Of a stretch of 55,630 nt of DNA, positions 44,745 through 53,222 are shown piece after piece (within the stretch, counting starts at the first letter, position 1; the number at the start of each line of letters is the position of its first letter). Below the pieces are notes generated by a model, which was not told where the DNA came from, did not search any database, and was given only the letters and a program-made list of their open reading frames with translations. The translations under genes were made by a program, and so were the position numbers. The DNA is taken from assembly GCA_902488835.1 (NCBI GenBank), contig CABTXQ010000003.1:1-55630 (forward strand), read 5' to 3'. Source of the DNA: an uncultured Ileibacterium sp. (GTDB taxonomy: Bacteria; Bacillota; Clostridia; Peptostreptococcales; Anaerovoracaceae).

Positions 44745-46199
44745 TTATTTACTAGCTTCAAGTATCCCAAGAAGGTATTTCCATGTTCTTCCAACAGATG
44801 GAATTGAAAGGCTCTCATCTGTTGTATGTACGCCCTTCATATCAGGTCCTATTGATACCGCATCAAATTTACCATCATTCATCTTTCCGGCAAATAGACC
44901 ACACTCGAGTCCTGCATGAATTGCTTCTACCCTAGGTTCTTCGCCATATTGCTCTTTATATACCTTAATACAGGTGTCACGAAGAGGTGAGTCTGTCCTA
45001 TATTCCCACCCCGGATATGCTCCTGAATATTCAATTTTTCCACCGAGCATTTCTACAAGATTATCAAGTTTATCGCAAATACTTTCTTTTCTCGTGTTAA
45101 CTGAACTTCTAATTGAATGAAGTGCCGTAAATGAGTCTTCCAAAGTCTTTAAGGATCCGAGATTTAAGCTCGTCTCTACAAGACCTTCGATCTCCTTACT
45201 CATATTCTGAACTCCATAAGGTGTGTTCATAAGCCAGGTTATTAATTTCTTAAGGCTTTGATTGCTATAGACCTTTGCTTTTGCTATATCTGATGACTCG
45301 CATTTGATCGTAAACGAAGGATCTACAGTCTTTAATTCGTGGGCTATCCTAGCCTCTATTCTTTCAACCTCTTTAATTAACTTATTTTCGTCTGCCTTTG
45401 AAATAAGAATTTTTGCATCTGTTTTCTTGCAAATTGCATTGTCCTTATTTCCTCCATCTACACTAATAAGCTTATAATCTGCTTCCTTTGAAAGCTCGTA
45501 TAAGACTCTTCCCATGAGAACATTTGCATTACCGTGTTCCTTAATAATCTCAATTCCTGAATGCCCGCCAAGCAGTCCATCTATAGTAAGGTTTACACCT
45601 AATCCCTCGGCATCTTCCCTAACGATAGGAATAATCGCCTTTGCAGATACTCCACCTGCACAGCTTACAGTTATAACGCCCTCTTCTTCAGAGTCGATGT
45701 TAATCATCTTTCTTGCACGAATATTGGATACATCTATTGCAAATGCTCCTATTAGCCCAACTTCCTCATCAGATGTAAATATACAGTTTAATTCAGGATG
45801 TTTATATTTATCTGAATCTAGGACCGCAAGTGCCATTGCTACTGCAATTCCGTCATCTCCACCAAGGGTCGTATCTTTTGCACGTAACATGTCTCCATCT
45901 ACATAAAGTTCAAGAGCATCCTTGGTCATATCTATACCACTTCCAGGTACCTGTTCACACACCATATCTATATGACCCTGAATCATTATAGGTTCGCTTT
46001 TCTCATATCCCGGTGTTGCAGGCTTATTTATTATTACATTATTTGCATCGTCCTGAAAATATTCAAGACCTCTTTCTTTTGCAAAGCTAACTAGGTAATC
46101 GCTGATCTCTTTCGTATTAAATGAACCGTGTGGAATCGATGCTATTTTTTCAAAAAAATCGAAGACCTCACGTGGCTCTATTCTTAATTTCTCTCCCAT
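44745..46199 (-). CDS. pepD: Aminoacyl-histidine dipeptidase (M20C, PepD)
   Basis: A 484-residue di-zinc metallopeptidase. Zinc ligands fit GHIDMVCE (H and D, about 80), LGGDDGIA (bridging Asp), TSDEEVGLIGA (Glu/Glu), the Asp of NIDSEEEG, and a late His in EAIHAGLECG. M20C enzymes cut Xaa-His (carnosine-like) and other dipeptides in the cytoplasm. AAGGAG precedes ATG 46199 and the gene starts one base after the previous stop. The position downstream of an OPT peptide importer fits use of imported peptides. Confidence 0.94.
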   Translation of the reverse strand: MGEKLRIEPREVFDFFEKIASIPHGSFNTKEISDYLVSFAKERGLEYFQDDANNVIINKPATPGYEKSEPIMIQGHIDMVCEQVPGSGIDMTKDALELYVDGDMLRAKDTTLGGDDGIAVAMALAVLDSDKYKHPELNCIFTSDEEVGLIGAFAIDVSNIRARKMINIDSEEEGVITVSCAGGVSAKAIIPIVREDAEGLGVNLTIDGLLGGHSGIEIIKEHGNANVLMGRVLYELSKEADYKLISVDGGNKDNAICKKTDAKILISKADENKLIKEVERIEARIAHELKTVDPSFTIKCESSDIAKAKVYSNQSLKKLITWLMNTPYGVQNMSKEIEGLVETSLNLGSLKTLEDSFTALHSIRSSVNTRKESICDKLDNLVEMLGGKIEYSGAYPGWEYRTDSPLRDTCIKVYKEQYGEEPRVEAIHAGLECGLFAGKMNDGKFDAVSIGPDMKGVHTTDESLSIPSVGRTWKYLLGILEASK

Positions 46200-46200
46200 C

Positions 46201-46566
46201 CTAATTCTCCTTTTCCGAAAGCTTGTAATAGGTTTTACCCTTAACTGCAGTCCTTGTTATGTAATTTCTTCTAAGCATATAGTCTATAAGTTCTTTTTGA
46301 AAATCTTTGCCATCCCTTATGACTGCAGTTTTCTTGGAATGGAATTCCCTTGCTTTCACTTCCTTTATAAGATAGCCTATACCATCTTCTGTTACCGTTT
46401 CGTGATCTTTGAGATATTTGGTTACTTTTAGTGCCGCATTATTGAGGAGCATATCTTTAAGCCGTTCATTCTCCGTCATCTTTTTTCTCAAACCAATTAT
46501 GTATAGAGCGGACGTTATGAATGCAAACATCAGTACCGCTATTATTAAAATTAGAGTATGATTCAT
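46201..46566 (-). CDS. Small membrane-anchored protein with a winged-helix-like tail
   Basis: A 121-residue protein: one N-terminal membrane span (about 3-25), a charged linker, then about 75 soluble residues with a helix pattern ending in an YITRTAVKGKTYYKL hairpin that resembles a winged helix. No named family recognised. It lies between the PqqD-like gene and pepD with touching ends, so it belongs to the peptide-uptake operon. Confidence 0.7.
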   Translation of the reverse strand: MNHTLILIIAVLMFAFITSALYIIGLRKKMTENERLKDMLLNNAALKVTKYLKDHETVTEDGIGYLIKEVKAREFHSKKTAVIRDGKDFQKELIDYMLRRNYITRTAVKGKTYYKLSEKEN

Positions 46567-46573
46567 ATTAGTC

Positions 46574-46921
46574 TCACCTAAATTCTATATATTTAACTTC
46601 CGATAGAATCTGCACGAATTTAATAAGCCTCGGATAAAGAGGCTCTGCTTTTTCGCCAAATCTCTCCTTAAGCATTTCTCCGATTTCGATCAGATTACGC
46701 TCGCCATCCATACATAGCCAAATAAAACTCCCAGTTTCATCGAGATCAATATTGCTCTCTTTTGGAGTTTTAAAAAATTTCTGTGCTATTCTGTTATATA
46801 TACCCGTATTCTTCTGCACTACGGTAACAAGTCCGTTATTTTCCATCCATTCAAGGTCCCCACGAATTGCAGGGACCTTTTCAAGATAATTTGCTTCTTT
46901 TATTTCTCTTTTTCTACTCAT
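46574..46921 (-). CDS. PqqD-like peptide-binding protein
   Basis: A 115-residue protein. Residues about 35-115 follow the PqqD/RRE pattern: N-x-x-A-x-x-F-F, then LDETGSFIWLCMDGERNLIEIGEMLKERFG, then a C-terminal helix FVQILSEVKYIEF. PqqD domains bind leader peptides for radical-SAM or other RiPP enzymes, but none is present here. It overlaps the OPT transporter gene by 8 bases. A role as a peptide-binding partner of the importer is inference. Confidence 0.78.
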   Translation of the reverse strand: MSRKREIKEANYLEKVPAIRGDLEWMENNGLVTVVQKNTGIYNRIAQKFFKTPKESNIDLDETGSFIWLCMDGERNLIEIGEMLKERFGEKAEPLYPRLIKFVQILSEVKYIEFR

Positions 46922-48836
46922 CGTATTTTGCAGTCTTTGTATTCTTCTTTAGACATACTCTTAGAAGTGTTGCGATTAATGCCGCAAAGAATATAAGTGA
47001 TCCAATATTCCCAAGGCTGAAGCTTCCCGATATATCAATTGCTTCTCCTAGCGTTTTTCCACCAGATACCTTGATAATTGCGAACACTGCAAGTAGAATA
47101 CCAACAATTCCTTCGCCGGCAATCATTCCTGATGAATATAGTACTCCATTGCTTATCGCCATTTCTCTTTCTTTCTCTGTATTGAACTTCCTCTTTTGAA
47201 CAAATAGTTTTACAAATCCTCCTATCATTAGAGGTACAGATAGGTGAATTGGAAGATATAATCCTATTGCAACCGGAAGTACAGGGATTCTCAAGATTTT
47301 GATAATTATTGCAAAGAACACTCCTATAAATACAAGTACCCAAGGAAGATTTGCATTCATAACGCCTTCTATTACCATCTTCATCAGCATCGCCTGTGGT
47401 GCAGGAAGTTCTTTGCCACCATATCCCCATGCTGCATTGAGAAGGTAAAGCACGCCTGCGATAGCAAGACCTGAAGCTAGCGTACCAATAAGCTCACCTA
47501 TCTGCTGCTTGTATGGGCTTGCTCCAACTATGTATCCGGTCTTAAGGTCTTGTGACATATCTCCAGCCATAGCTGCAACGATACATATTACTGTACCTAT
47601 CATGATTGCTGTAACCATGCCCTTAGTACCTGTAGCACCGCTCATCTTGAGTAAAAGTGTTGATATAATAAGTGTGGCAATTGCCATTCCTGATACAGGG
47701 TTGTTGGAACTTCCTACAATTCCTACCATCCTTGATGATACTGTTGCAAAGAAGAATCCAAATAAGATAATCATAACCGCACTTCCAAATCCAAATGGAA
47801 TGCTTGGTGTTAAGACAAGAATTGCAATTACTACTGCAAGCATTATTATAAGATATTTTGCATCAAGATCCTTGTTCTGACGATTGATTGCTACCGCACC
47901 GTCCTTATCGCCCATGCTCTTAATGCTATCCTTGAATGTCCTTATAATAAGAGGAAGCGAACCGATAAGCGACATTATACCGCCGGCAGCTACTGCTCCC
48001 GCTCCTATATATCTTACATAATTACCCCACAGTCCCCATGTATCCATGCTGCTTATTGGATCTGTTGAAGGGAACATGACCATGTCTCCACCAAAAGCCT
48101 TAATCGTAGGCATTATGATGAACCATGCCATAATAGCACCTGCTATCATATATGAAGAAATTATAGGTCCGCATATGTATCCAACTCCTGCAAGTGCAGG
48201 GAGAACGTCAACACCTATTCCGGAACCGTCATATTTCTTAAATGCCCAATCGGCTTCGCTTGGGAACAGCTTAACTCCATCGGCAATGAACTTATATAAG
48301 GCTGCAATTCCAAGTCCTTTGAATACTGTTGCAGCGTCTGCTCCTCCTTCTTCTCCGGCTACCAAGACTTCTGCGCAAGCCATACCTTCCGGATATGGAA
48401 GATTGCCGTGTTCTTTAACAATCAAAGCACTTCTAAGTGGCACCATGAAAACTATTCCGAGTAGTCCTCCGCTTATACAGACAAGTGCGATTGTAAGATA
48501 TCCCGGAGGTGTACCGGCTCCCTCAGCTGCCCACATGAATACTGCAGGAAGAGTAAAGATAGCTCCTGCTGCAAGAGATTCACCTGCAGAACCTATGGTC
48601 TGAACCATGTTGTTCTCAAGTATAGAATCTTTTTTCATAATGACGCGAATAACTCCCATCGAAATTACTGCGGCAGGAATTGAAGCTGAAACTGTCATAC
48701 CAACTCTCAGTCCAAGGTATGCATTTGCACCACCGAATATGATGGCGAGAATGATACCTAAAATGATTGAGGTTGCTGTAAATTCCGGCATTATCTTGTC
48801 CGCCGGAACAAAGGGTTTGAATTCTTTATCGTCCAT
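46914..48836 (-). CDS. OPT-family oligopeptide transporter
   Basis: A 640-residue, roughly 16-span membrane protein. Family blocks include YLGLRVGMTVSASIPAAVISM near the N-terminus, NLPYPEGMACAEVLVAGE, MAGDMSQDLKTGYIVGASPYKQQIGELIG and PVLPVAIGLYLPIHLSVPLMIGG. Prokaryotic OPT proteins take up small peptides, or metal-ligand complexes in the YSL branch, with protons. It heads the operon OPT-PqqD-membrane protein-pepD and probably the thioesterase gene. The 111-base gap upstream holds only AT-rich promoter-like sequence. Confidence 0.94.
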   Translation of the reverse strand: MDDKEFKPFVPADKIMPEFTATSIILGIILAIIFGGANAYLGLRVGMTVSASIPAAVISMGVIRVIMKKDSILENNMVQTIGSAGESLAAGAIFTLPAVFMWAAEGAGTPPGYLTIALVCISGGLLGIVFMVPLRSALIVKEHGNLPYPEGMACAEVLVAGEEGGADAATVFKGLGIAALYKFIADGVKLFPSEADWAFKKYDGSGIGVDVLPALAGVGYICGPIISSYMIAGAIMAWFIIMPTIKAFGGDMVMFPSTDPISSMDTWGLWGNYVRYIGAGAVAAGGIMSLIGSLPLIIRTFKDSIKSMGDKDGAVAINRQNKDLDAKYLIIMLAVVIAILVLTPSIPFGFGSAVMIILFGFFFATVSSRMVGIVGSSNNPVSGMAIATLIISTLLLKMSGATGTKGMVTAIMIGTVICIVAAMAGDMSQDLKTGYIVGASPYKQQIGELIGTLASGLAIAGVLYLLNAAWGYGGKELPAPQAMLMKMVIEGVMNANLPWVLVFIGVFFAIIIKILRIPVLPVAIGLYLPIHLSVPLMIGGFVKLFVQKRKFNTEKEREMAISNGVLYSSGMIAGEGIVGILLAVFAIIKVSGGKTLGEAIDISGSFSLGNIGSLIFFAALIATLLRVCLKKNTKTAKYDE

Positions 48837-48947
48837 AAAAATTCCTTTCTCAAAACCATTTTAACTTTCATTTCGAAACAACTTATAAAAAATAATACCC
48901 GTCTATTATAACGTATTTTATAATCAATATCAAAAAATATACCCAAG

Positions 48948-50015
48948 CTATCGAGTCTTATCACTTAATAGGAGATTCTTAACTACAATCATGGCATATA
49001 TAAGCCCTACTCCGAGAAAAATATGACCTATACCGGATATTCCTTCCATCGCCATGATATTTACACTTTCAGTTCCTTCCGAAACTACTTCATAGATTCC
49101 GATAAGCATCATGTTTCCTATGGTAAACACTAGCCCAAAGTTATAGATATATAACGGTTTTTTGAGATTATATATCCTGACATCTTCAATATTTTTAACT
49201 AGAATATATACTATCATTGTTATAACTAGGCCAAGTACAAGCGTGTGAACGTGGAGCTTTCCAAGATGAGTATCCTCTTCAAATCTATAGTACTTTGTAA
49301 ACTCCCTATAGAAAACTCCGCCCAAAAGTCCCATTACAGCATATGTTATCGACATATCTAATATATTCTCTTTGCCGAAGTCTTTAATAAAATGCTTGAA
49401 ACCTCCCAAGATAATAAACACGTAGGCAACTGTTTTTGGCATCATAAGAGCTCCAATTGCAGGTATCTTGTCTGAGAAAAGAACGACTGGAACATAAAAT
49501 AAAAAACTCAAGAATATCATTAGACTCATATTCTTAAGTCCTTCTAGATCTTTTTTTCTACCGGTCCACAGCATCAAAAGTATTCCCATTATTAAAAATG
49601 GTATATTCCTTATTATGCCCATGTTGTAGTTTCCTCCCGTTGACCAGCTATTTTGTGGAAGAAGGACCAACACAATTCTTACGGCAGAAAGTGCTATTAT
49701 TATCCATTTTTTCTTATCATCTTTATCCTTTGAAATTTCTCTGTAATAAAAATAGAAAAGCAGGTAAAATATGGTCATTGTTATTCCGGTTACCATCTTT
49801 CCATATGAAAGAGCGAGTGCATGAGCGGCAAAACCTCCCGGACTCAAATGTGATATAACCCTTGGTAACAGGTGAAATGCATCTCCTACACCTAGTATAA
49901 CCGCCATGATGCCGAATAATCTTGCATTCTTATCCTTTATAAGAAGCAATCTTACCCCAAGCCCGATTACGAGCATTAAATATGTGATATCGAACAAACT
50001 CTCTATTAATCCCAT
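48948..50015 (-). CDS. Polytopic membrane protein with a C-terminal DUF2871 domain
   Basis: About 355 residues, with some eleven spans. The C-terminal ~130 residues (MGLLGGVFYREFTKYYRF, LGKLHVHTLVLGLVI, GISGIGHIFLGVGLIY) match the DUF2871 pattern, with conserved His residues in membrane helices. The N-terminal part is another 7-span unit with DAFHLLPR. The function is unknown; conserved His/Arg within helices could bind haem or metal. ATG 50015 is chosen because GGAGGAG lies 4 bases upstream. It overlaps the TetR gene, so the regulator and this protein are co-expressed. Confidence 0.75.
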   Translation of the reverse strand: MGLIESLFDITYLMLVIGLGVRLLLIKDKNARLFGIMAVILGVGDAFHLLPRVISHLSPGGFAAHALALSYGKMVTGITMTIFYLLFYFYYREISKDKDDKKKWIIIALSAVRIVLVLLPQNSWSTGGNYNMGIIRNIPFLIMGILLMLWTGRKKDLEGLKNMSLMIFLSFLFYVPVVLFSDKIPAIGALMMPKTVAYVFIILGGFKHFIKDFGKENILDMSITYAVMGLLGGVFYREFTKYYRFEEDTHLGKLHVHTLVLGLVITMIVYILVKNIEDVRIYNLKKPLYIYNFGLVFTIGNMMLIGIYEVVSEGTESVNIMAMEGISGIGHIFLGVGLIYAMIVVKNLLLSDKTR

Positions 50016-50581
50016 TTTACTCCTCCTTTTATCCACGCTATATAGTTCCCAAATTTTTCTATAAATTCCTCACGACTCCATCCATTCACATAATTTCTTT
50101 CTATAAGGTCATGAACAACTGACTTAATGAAGTGTGTTACTTCATCGTTATCAAATCTTTCATCATTGAAATCAATAATCTTTGAATTTTCCTTCTTATA
50201 CTTTTGCCAATTCTTTTCGAGATGCCAATTCCAATGAAGAAATCTGTTCTTATATATATTGTAGTTTTCCTTTTCAAATAAAATCTCACTGAGTTCTTTA
50301 GCATAGATTTCGAGCGACTCAATTAATGCAAAATCATTATTTCTGAGAATGTATAGAAAAAGATGATGAATATCTACTGTCTCCATATCAAGAATCATAA
50401 AATAAGCATCCTCAATATCATCGAAGTATTGGTAGAAGCTTCCTCTTGAAATATTTAGATCCGTAACGATCTCCTTTACGCTTGCTTCAAAAATGGTTTT
50501 TGAAGCAAAGGTTTTTCTAAGAGAACTTATAATTCTATTTTTTTTATCATCTTTCAAATTGTAAAAAGTATCACTTGGCAT
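50006..50581 (-). CDS. TetR/AcrR-family transcriptional repressor
   Basis: A 191-residue protein with the N-terminal helix-turn-helix (about 12-55: ISSLRKTFASKTIFEASVKEIVTDLNISRGSFYQYFDDIEDAY) and a ligand-binding domain with unusual Asn/Trp richness (HWNWHLEKNWQKY). It probably represses itself and the divergent MATE gene through the two palindromes upstream. The divergent target is now a relic. Its stop overlaps the start of the DUF2871 protein gene. Confidence 0.9.
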   Translation of the reverse strand: MPSDTFYNLKDDKKNRIISSLRKTFASKTIFEASVKEIVTDLNISRGSFYQYFDDIEDAYFMILDMETVDIHHLFLYILRNNDFALIESLEIYAKELSEILFEKENYNIYKNRFLHWNWHLEKNWQKYKKENSKIIDFNDERFDNDEVTHFIKSVVHDLIERNYVNGWSREEFIEKFGNYIAWIKGGVKWD

Positions 50582-50627
50582 AGTTGACCTCGACTTTCAT
50601 CTTATAAATCTTATAAATCACAAAAAA

Positions 50628-50671
50628 TGACACTATGTCACTTAATTGTTATTATAAATGACACTGTGTCA
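50628..50671. promoter_or_regulatory. Twin TetR operators
   Basis: Two near-identical 13-base palindromes, TGACACTATGTCA (50628-50640) and TGACACTGTGTCA (50659-50671; perfect about a central T). Their centres are 31 bases apart, about three helical turns, with a TATAAA-like element between them. They lie 47-90 bases upstream of the TetR gene and 75-118 upstream of the MATE relic, the classic place for operators controlling both. Confidence 0.8.
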
Positions 50672-50745
50672 CTTTTCAATATACAAGGTTATATTGATGA
50701 ATTATTTCTAAATTATAGTTTATAAATTGCATTTTGGAGGCATTA

Positions 50746-50944
50746 TATGCAATTTGATCTAACAAAGGGTCCTGTAATAAAGTCCATGCTTTGTTTTCCA
50801 TACGTTTTGGGCAAAGGAATGATAAATTACTTATTGAAAATCTATCGGCATCTTTTTTCTTTATTACTTTTGTTACCTTGCTACTGAATGTTCTATCATT
50901 TATTCTTTTGTATGAAATTCGCACTTTTCTTATGGTTCCTTCTG
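50746..50944 (+). pseudogene. Relic of a MATE efflux pump gene
   Basis: After a GGAGG site, ATG 50746 opens MQFDLTKGPVIKSMLCF-PYVLG, the standard MATE N-terminus (DLTKGPxxK...LG). Near 50800 the frame jumps and, one base shifted, continues as FGQRNDKLLIENLSASFF...LNVLSFILLYEIRTFLMVPSE. That matches the later MATE stretch after the second span pair (usually FGAKD ... LNxxxF ... LLxTPEE). Roughly 55-65 codons are missing between the two and everything after about 50944 is gone. It is divergent from the TetR gene, the usual arrangement for a regulated pump. Confidence 0.72.
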
Positions 50945-50945
50945 A

Positions 50946-51144
50946 AGTATGGGCAGCGATTACCCATCCATTTGGTATCAGCAGCAGTCATAGCTTTCTT
51001 AAATTCCGAATCCTTCTCCCCACGTTCCCATATTTCTTTAGGCCACATTCTCTCTCCCGGGAATTTCGCCCTTGTGTATTCTTCATAGTAATCGATTCCA
51101 CCCCATAATTTCATTTCTGGGATAGGTGCATCCGCTTTCCTCAC
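50946..51144 (-). pseudogene. Truncated gene fragment of unknown family downstream of the APC permease
   Basis: About 67 residues of protein-like sequence (MRKADAPIPEMKLWGGIDYY ... WMGNRCPYF), rich in Trp/Pro, that stops making sense at about 50946, where the antisense MATE relic begins. AAGGAGG sits just before ATG 51148, but that ATG is in another frame. The fragment's frame opens at GTG 51144, so a one-base loss in the GGAAAGC stretch is likely. It was probably an enzyme co-transcribed with the permease. I do not recognise the family. Confidence 0.45.
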
Positions 51145-51150
51145 TCATAA

Positions 51151-52527
51151 TTATTCCTCCTTTGCGTCCTGTGCTGCATATTTAGCTTCTGTTTCAACCC
51201 AGCTAGCATATGGTTCAGACATCTGTTTGTTCAAATCAAAGCCTTTCTTCTTGAGAGAAGCTCTTCGATAGAAATAGAATGCGTACCATGCGACATACCA
51301 TACAATGATGGTTATAATCATACCTCTATTCAACGTTATACAAGTCGAAATAATTTGCCAGATGCAGAATACTACACCAAATATACTCATCACCATTGTA
51401 ATCCTAGGGTTCATAGTGAAGCTTGCATGCTTAAAAGTATGCGGATACAGCTTGTGCACCTTATTTGCCGGAATAAATAGAACCAGCAGACAGAATAAAT
51501 TCAATAGCGAATAAGCGGTCAATAGCGTTCCAATGTTAAATCCAAATCCAACCAAAACTGCAGAAACGATTGCCAGCAACCATACCGTGTTAGATGGAAC
51601 ATGATTTTTGTTAAGTTTCCCAAACCAATCTGTAACAACCTTATCTTCTGCTACCGCGCTTCCCACATGACCTCCTGCAACAAAGACGCCATTGAGCGAT
51701 GACAGTGTGGCAAAAATAGCACCTGCACAAATGAAGAAGTGATACTGAGGTTTGGTAAGTACTAGTTTCGCAACATCCAGTAAAGAATCAACTTGATCTA
51801 ATGGAATAACTCCGATAGTAATTATACTTACAAGCATGAAAGTAAAACAGCAGATTCCGGTGGAGAGGATGAAACCGAGCGGAACATTTCTTCCGGGATT
51901 CTTAATCTCATCTGGGTAAAAGGCAATGCTTATACCTCCTTGCAAGCTCGAACTAAGGAGTGCGACTGCAGAGCCAAGTGCAACAATTGACATATTCTTA
52001 GGAGCTGCAACAGAACCAATGGAAACTAGATTTCCGTCCAGATGCGGCATACCCAACACTATGTACATAGCCAGCGATATGAATAAGCAAACCACCATAA
52101 AGTTCTGTACCCTTGTATTAGTCTCAACCCCACGCCCGGTAATAAATGCAAAGATTAGCAATGCCATAATTCCTAGAATTCTCTGATCAATCGGAATATA
52201 CACCGCAGCATACTGAGCAAAAGTTCTTGTTATCGCGGCCAAAATAAATACATAGTTGAAACCGTATATGACCTGAATATAACCAATTACAGGACTTACC
52301 ATGCGTGTAGAGTGCATGTACACGGTAAATGGTGCCGGCAACACTGAAATGGTTACCAGCTGAGGGAGATAACATAGAATAATGCTCAACAAAGCGATAA
52401 TATACGCCCATTCAATTCCATTTCCGACCATACTTGCGGCAGAAGGAATCGTACCAAAAACACCTGCACCCACAATCGTTCCGATTGCCATACATGTCGC
52501 AGAAAATAGACTAATCTTCTTTTTCAT
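51151..52527 (-). CDS. APC-superfamily amino acid permease
   Basis: About 458 residues and 12 spans. The first span carries the substrate-binding GTIVGAGVFG motif (about 15-24). It is a full-length amino acid/polyamine/organocation transporter; the substrate or antiport partner is unknown. ATG 52527 is used because GGAGG lies 6 bases upstream (TTG 52545 would run through it). It stands between two gene relics, a butyrate kinase upstream and an unknown truncated gene downstream, but shows no internal damage itself. Confidence 0.9.
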   Translation of the reverse strand: MKKKISLFSATCMAIGTIVGAGVFGTIPSAASMVGNGIEWAYIIALLSIILCYLPQLVTISVLPAPFTVYMHSTRMVSPVIGYIQVIYGFNYVFILAAITRTFAQYAAVYIPIDQRILGIMALLIFAFITGRGVETNTRVQNFMVVCLFISLAMYIVLGMPHLDGNLVSIGSVAAPKNMSIVALGSAVALLSSSLQGGISIAFYPDEIKNPGRNVPLGFILSTGICCFTFMLVSIITIGVIPLDQVDSLLDVAKLVLTKPQYHFFICAGAIFATLSSLNGVFVAGGHVGSAVAEDKVVTDWFGKLNKNHVPSNTVWLLAIVSAVLVGFGFNIGTLLTAYSLLNLFCLLVLFIPANKVHKLYPHTFKHASFTMNPRITMVMSIFGVVFCIWQIISTCITLNRGMIITIIVWYVAWYAFYFYRRASLKKKGFDLNKQMSEPYASWVETEAKYAAQDAKEE

Positions 52528-52561
52528 CGTTCGCCTCCAATACAAAAATAATTATTTCCAA

Positions 52562-53070
52562 CTAACAGTTATTACACAAGGAGTATTCTCTCGGTATTTC
52601 TTTTCCACGCAGCATTCTAAGTGCTCCATTGCAAAGAGCAGTCATCTCATCTTCGCCCGGAACAACTTCAACCGGTGCAATTTTACCAATACGACCTTTT
52701 ATACCATTCACTACACATTCAAAGTAAGCAATACCTCCAGTCAAGATTATGTAGTCAACGTCCATATACATAACGGATGACATGTCCGCAATGTCCTTTG
52801 CCATCTGATATATAAAAGTATCAAGGAGCATCCCACCTCTTCCTATTGCTGCATCCATGTTCTCCGGTTTCATGTCATGCTCCAAGAGCACTTTCAAAAC
52901 CAAATCAATCCGCATATCAGCTAGTCAGGTATTATATCATACTTAGAGATAACATCCGTCGGATGCTCAATGTTCTCTCCAAATAACTTGGATTCTCTAT
53001 CCATGCATACAATATTTTTCTAAAAGTATATCGTACCCTTCGGACCCCTGGGATTAACGTTATCCTTATA
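52562..53070 (-). pseudogene. buk: Butyrate kinase relic (internal deletion, stops and frameshift)
   Basis: The open part (52562-52915) reads RIDLVLKVLLEHDM...DAAIGRGGML joined directly to LDTFIYQMAKDIADM...DYIILTGGIAYFE...IAPVEVVPGEDEMTALCNGALRMLRGKE. These are the N-terminal GRGG block and the C-terminal LTGGIAY and PGEDEM blocks of acetate/butyrate kinases; about 220 of some 355 residues between them are gone. Upstream, one base shifted, VNP-GPKGT ... KNIVCMDRESKLFGENIEHP ... YDIIPD continues the N-terminus, with stops at 53020-53022 (TAG) and after IIPD (TAG where Gln is expected). No phosphate-acetyl/butyryltransferase is near. Confidence 0.8.
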
Positions 53071-53142
53071 TAATATCATTAGACAATCGCTAATCTTATT
53101 CGATCATTATAGTACAGAATACGAAGGAATATGTTGATTAAA

Positions 53143-53172
53143 TTGCTTTAATTTCTTTAATCGTGATATAAT
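53143..53172 (+). promoter_or_regulatory. Promoter of the 53223 surface protein
   Basis: TTGCTT (53143-53148), 18-base spacer, TATAAT (53167-53172), about 50 bases before ATG 53223, which has GGAGGA 4-9 bases upstream. The rest of 53071-53222 holds no gene. Confidence 0.5.
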
Positions 53173-53222
53173 GCATTCGAAAATAATTGCTTGAACTGTA
53201 TCAAAATTAACATGGAGGAAGT

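Noticed and set aside
47035..47430. 131-codon minus-strand open frame in another frame within the OPT gene
   Set aside because: Same-strand out-of-frame shadow; Cys/Arg-rich composition unlike any neighbour.
48046..48603. 185-codon plus-strand open frame
   Set aside because: It lies wholly antisense to the OPT transporter, has no ribosome site, and is a mirror of hydrophobic codons (rich in Pro/Ala/Ser). Not a gene.
50676..50924. 82-codon minus-strand frame opposite the MATE relic
   Set aside because: Shadow of the relic; no ribosome site.
50791..51108. 105-codon plus-strand open frame as a gene
   Set aside because: Its first third is the MATE relic in a shifted frame and the rest is antisense to the permease-side fragment; it is a chimera made by a deletion junction.
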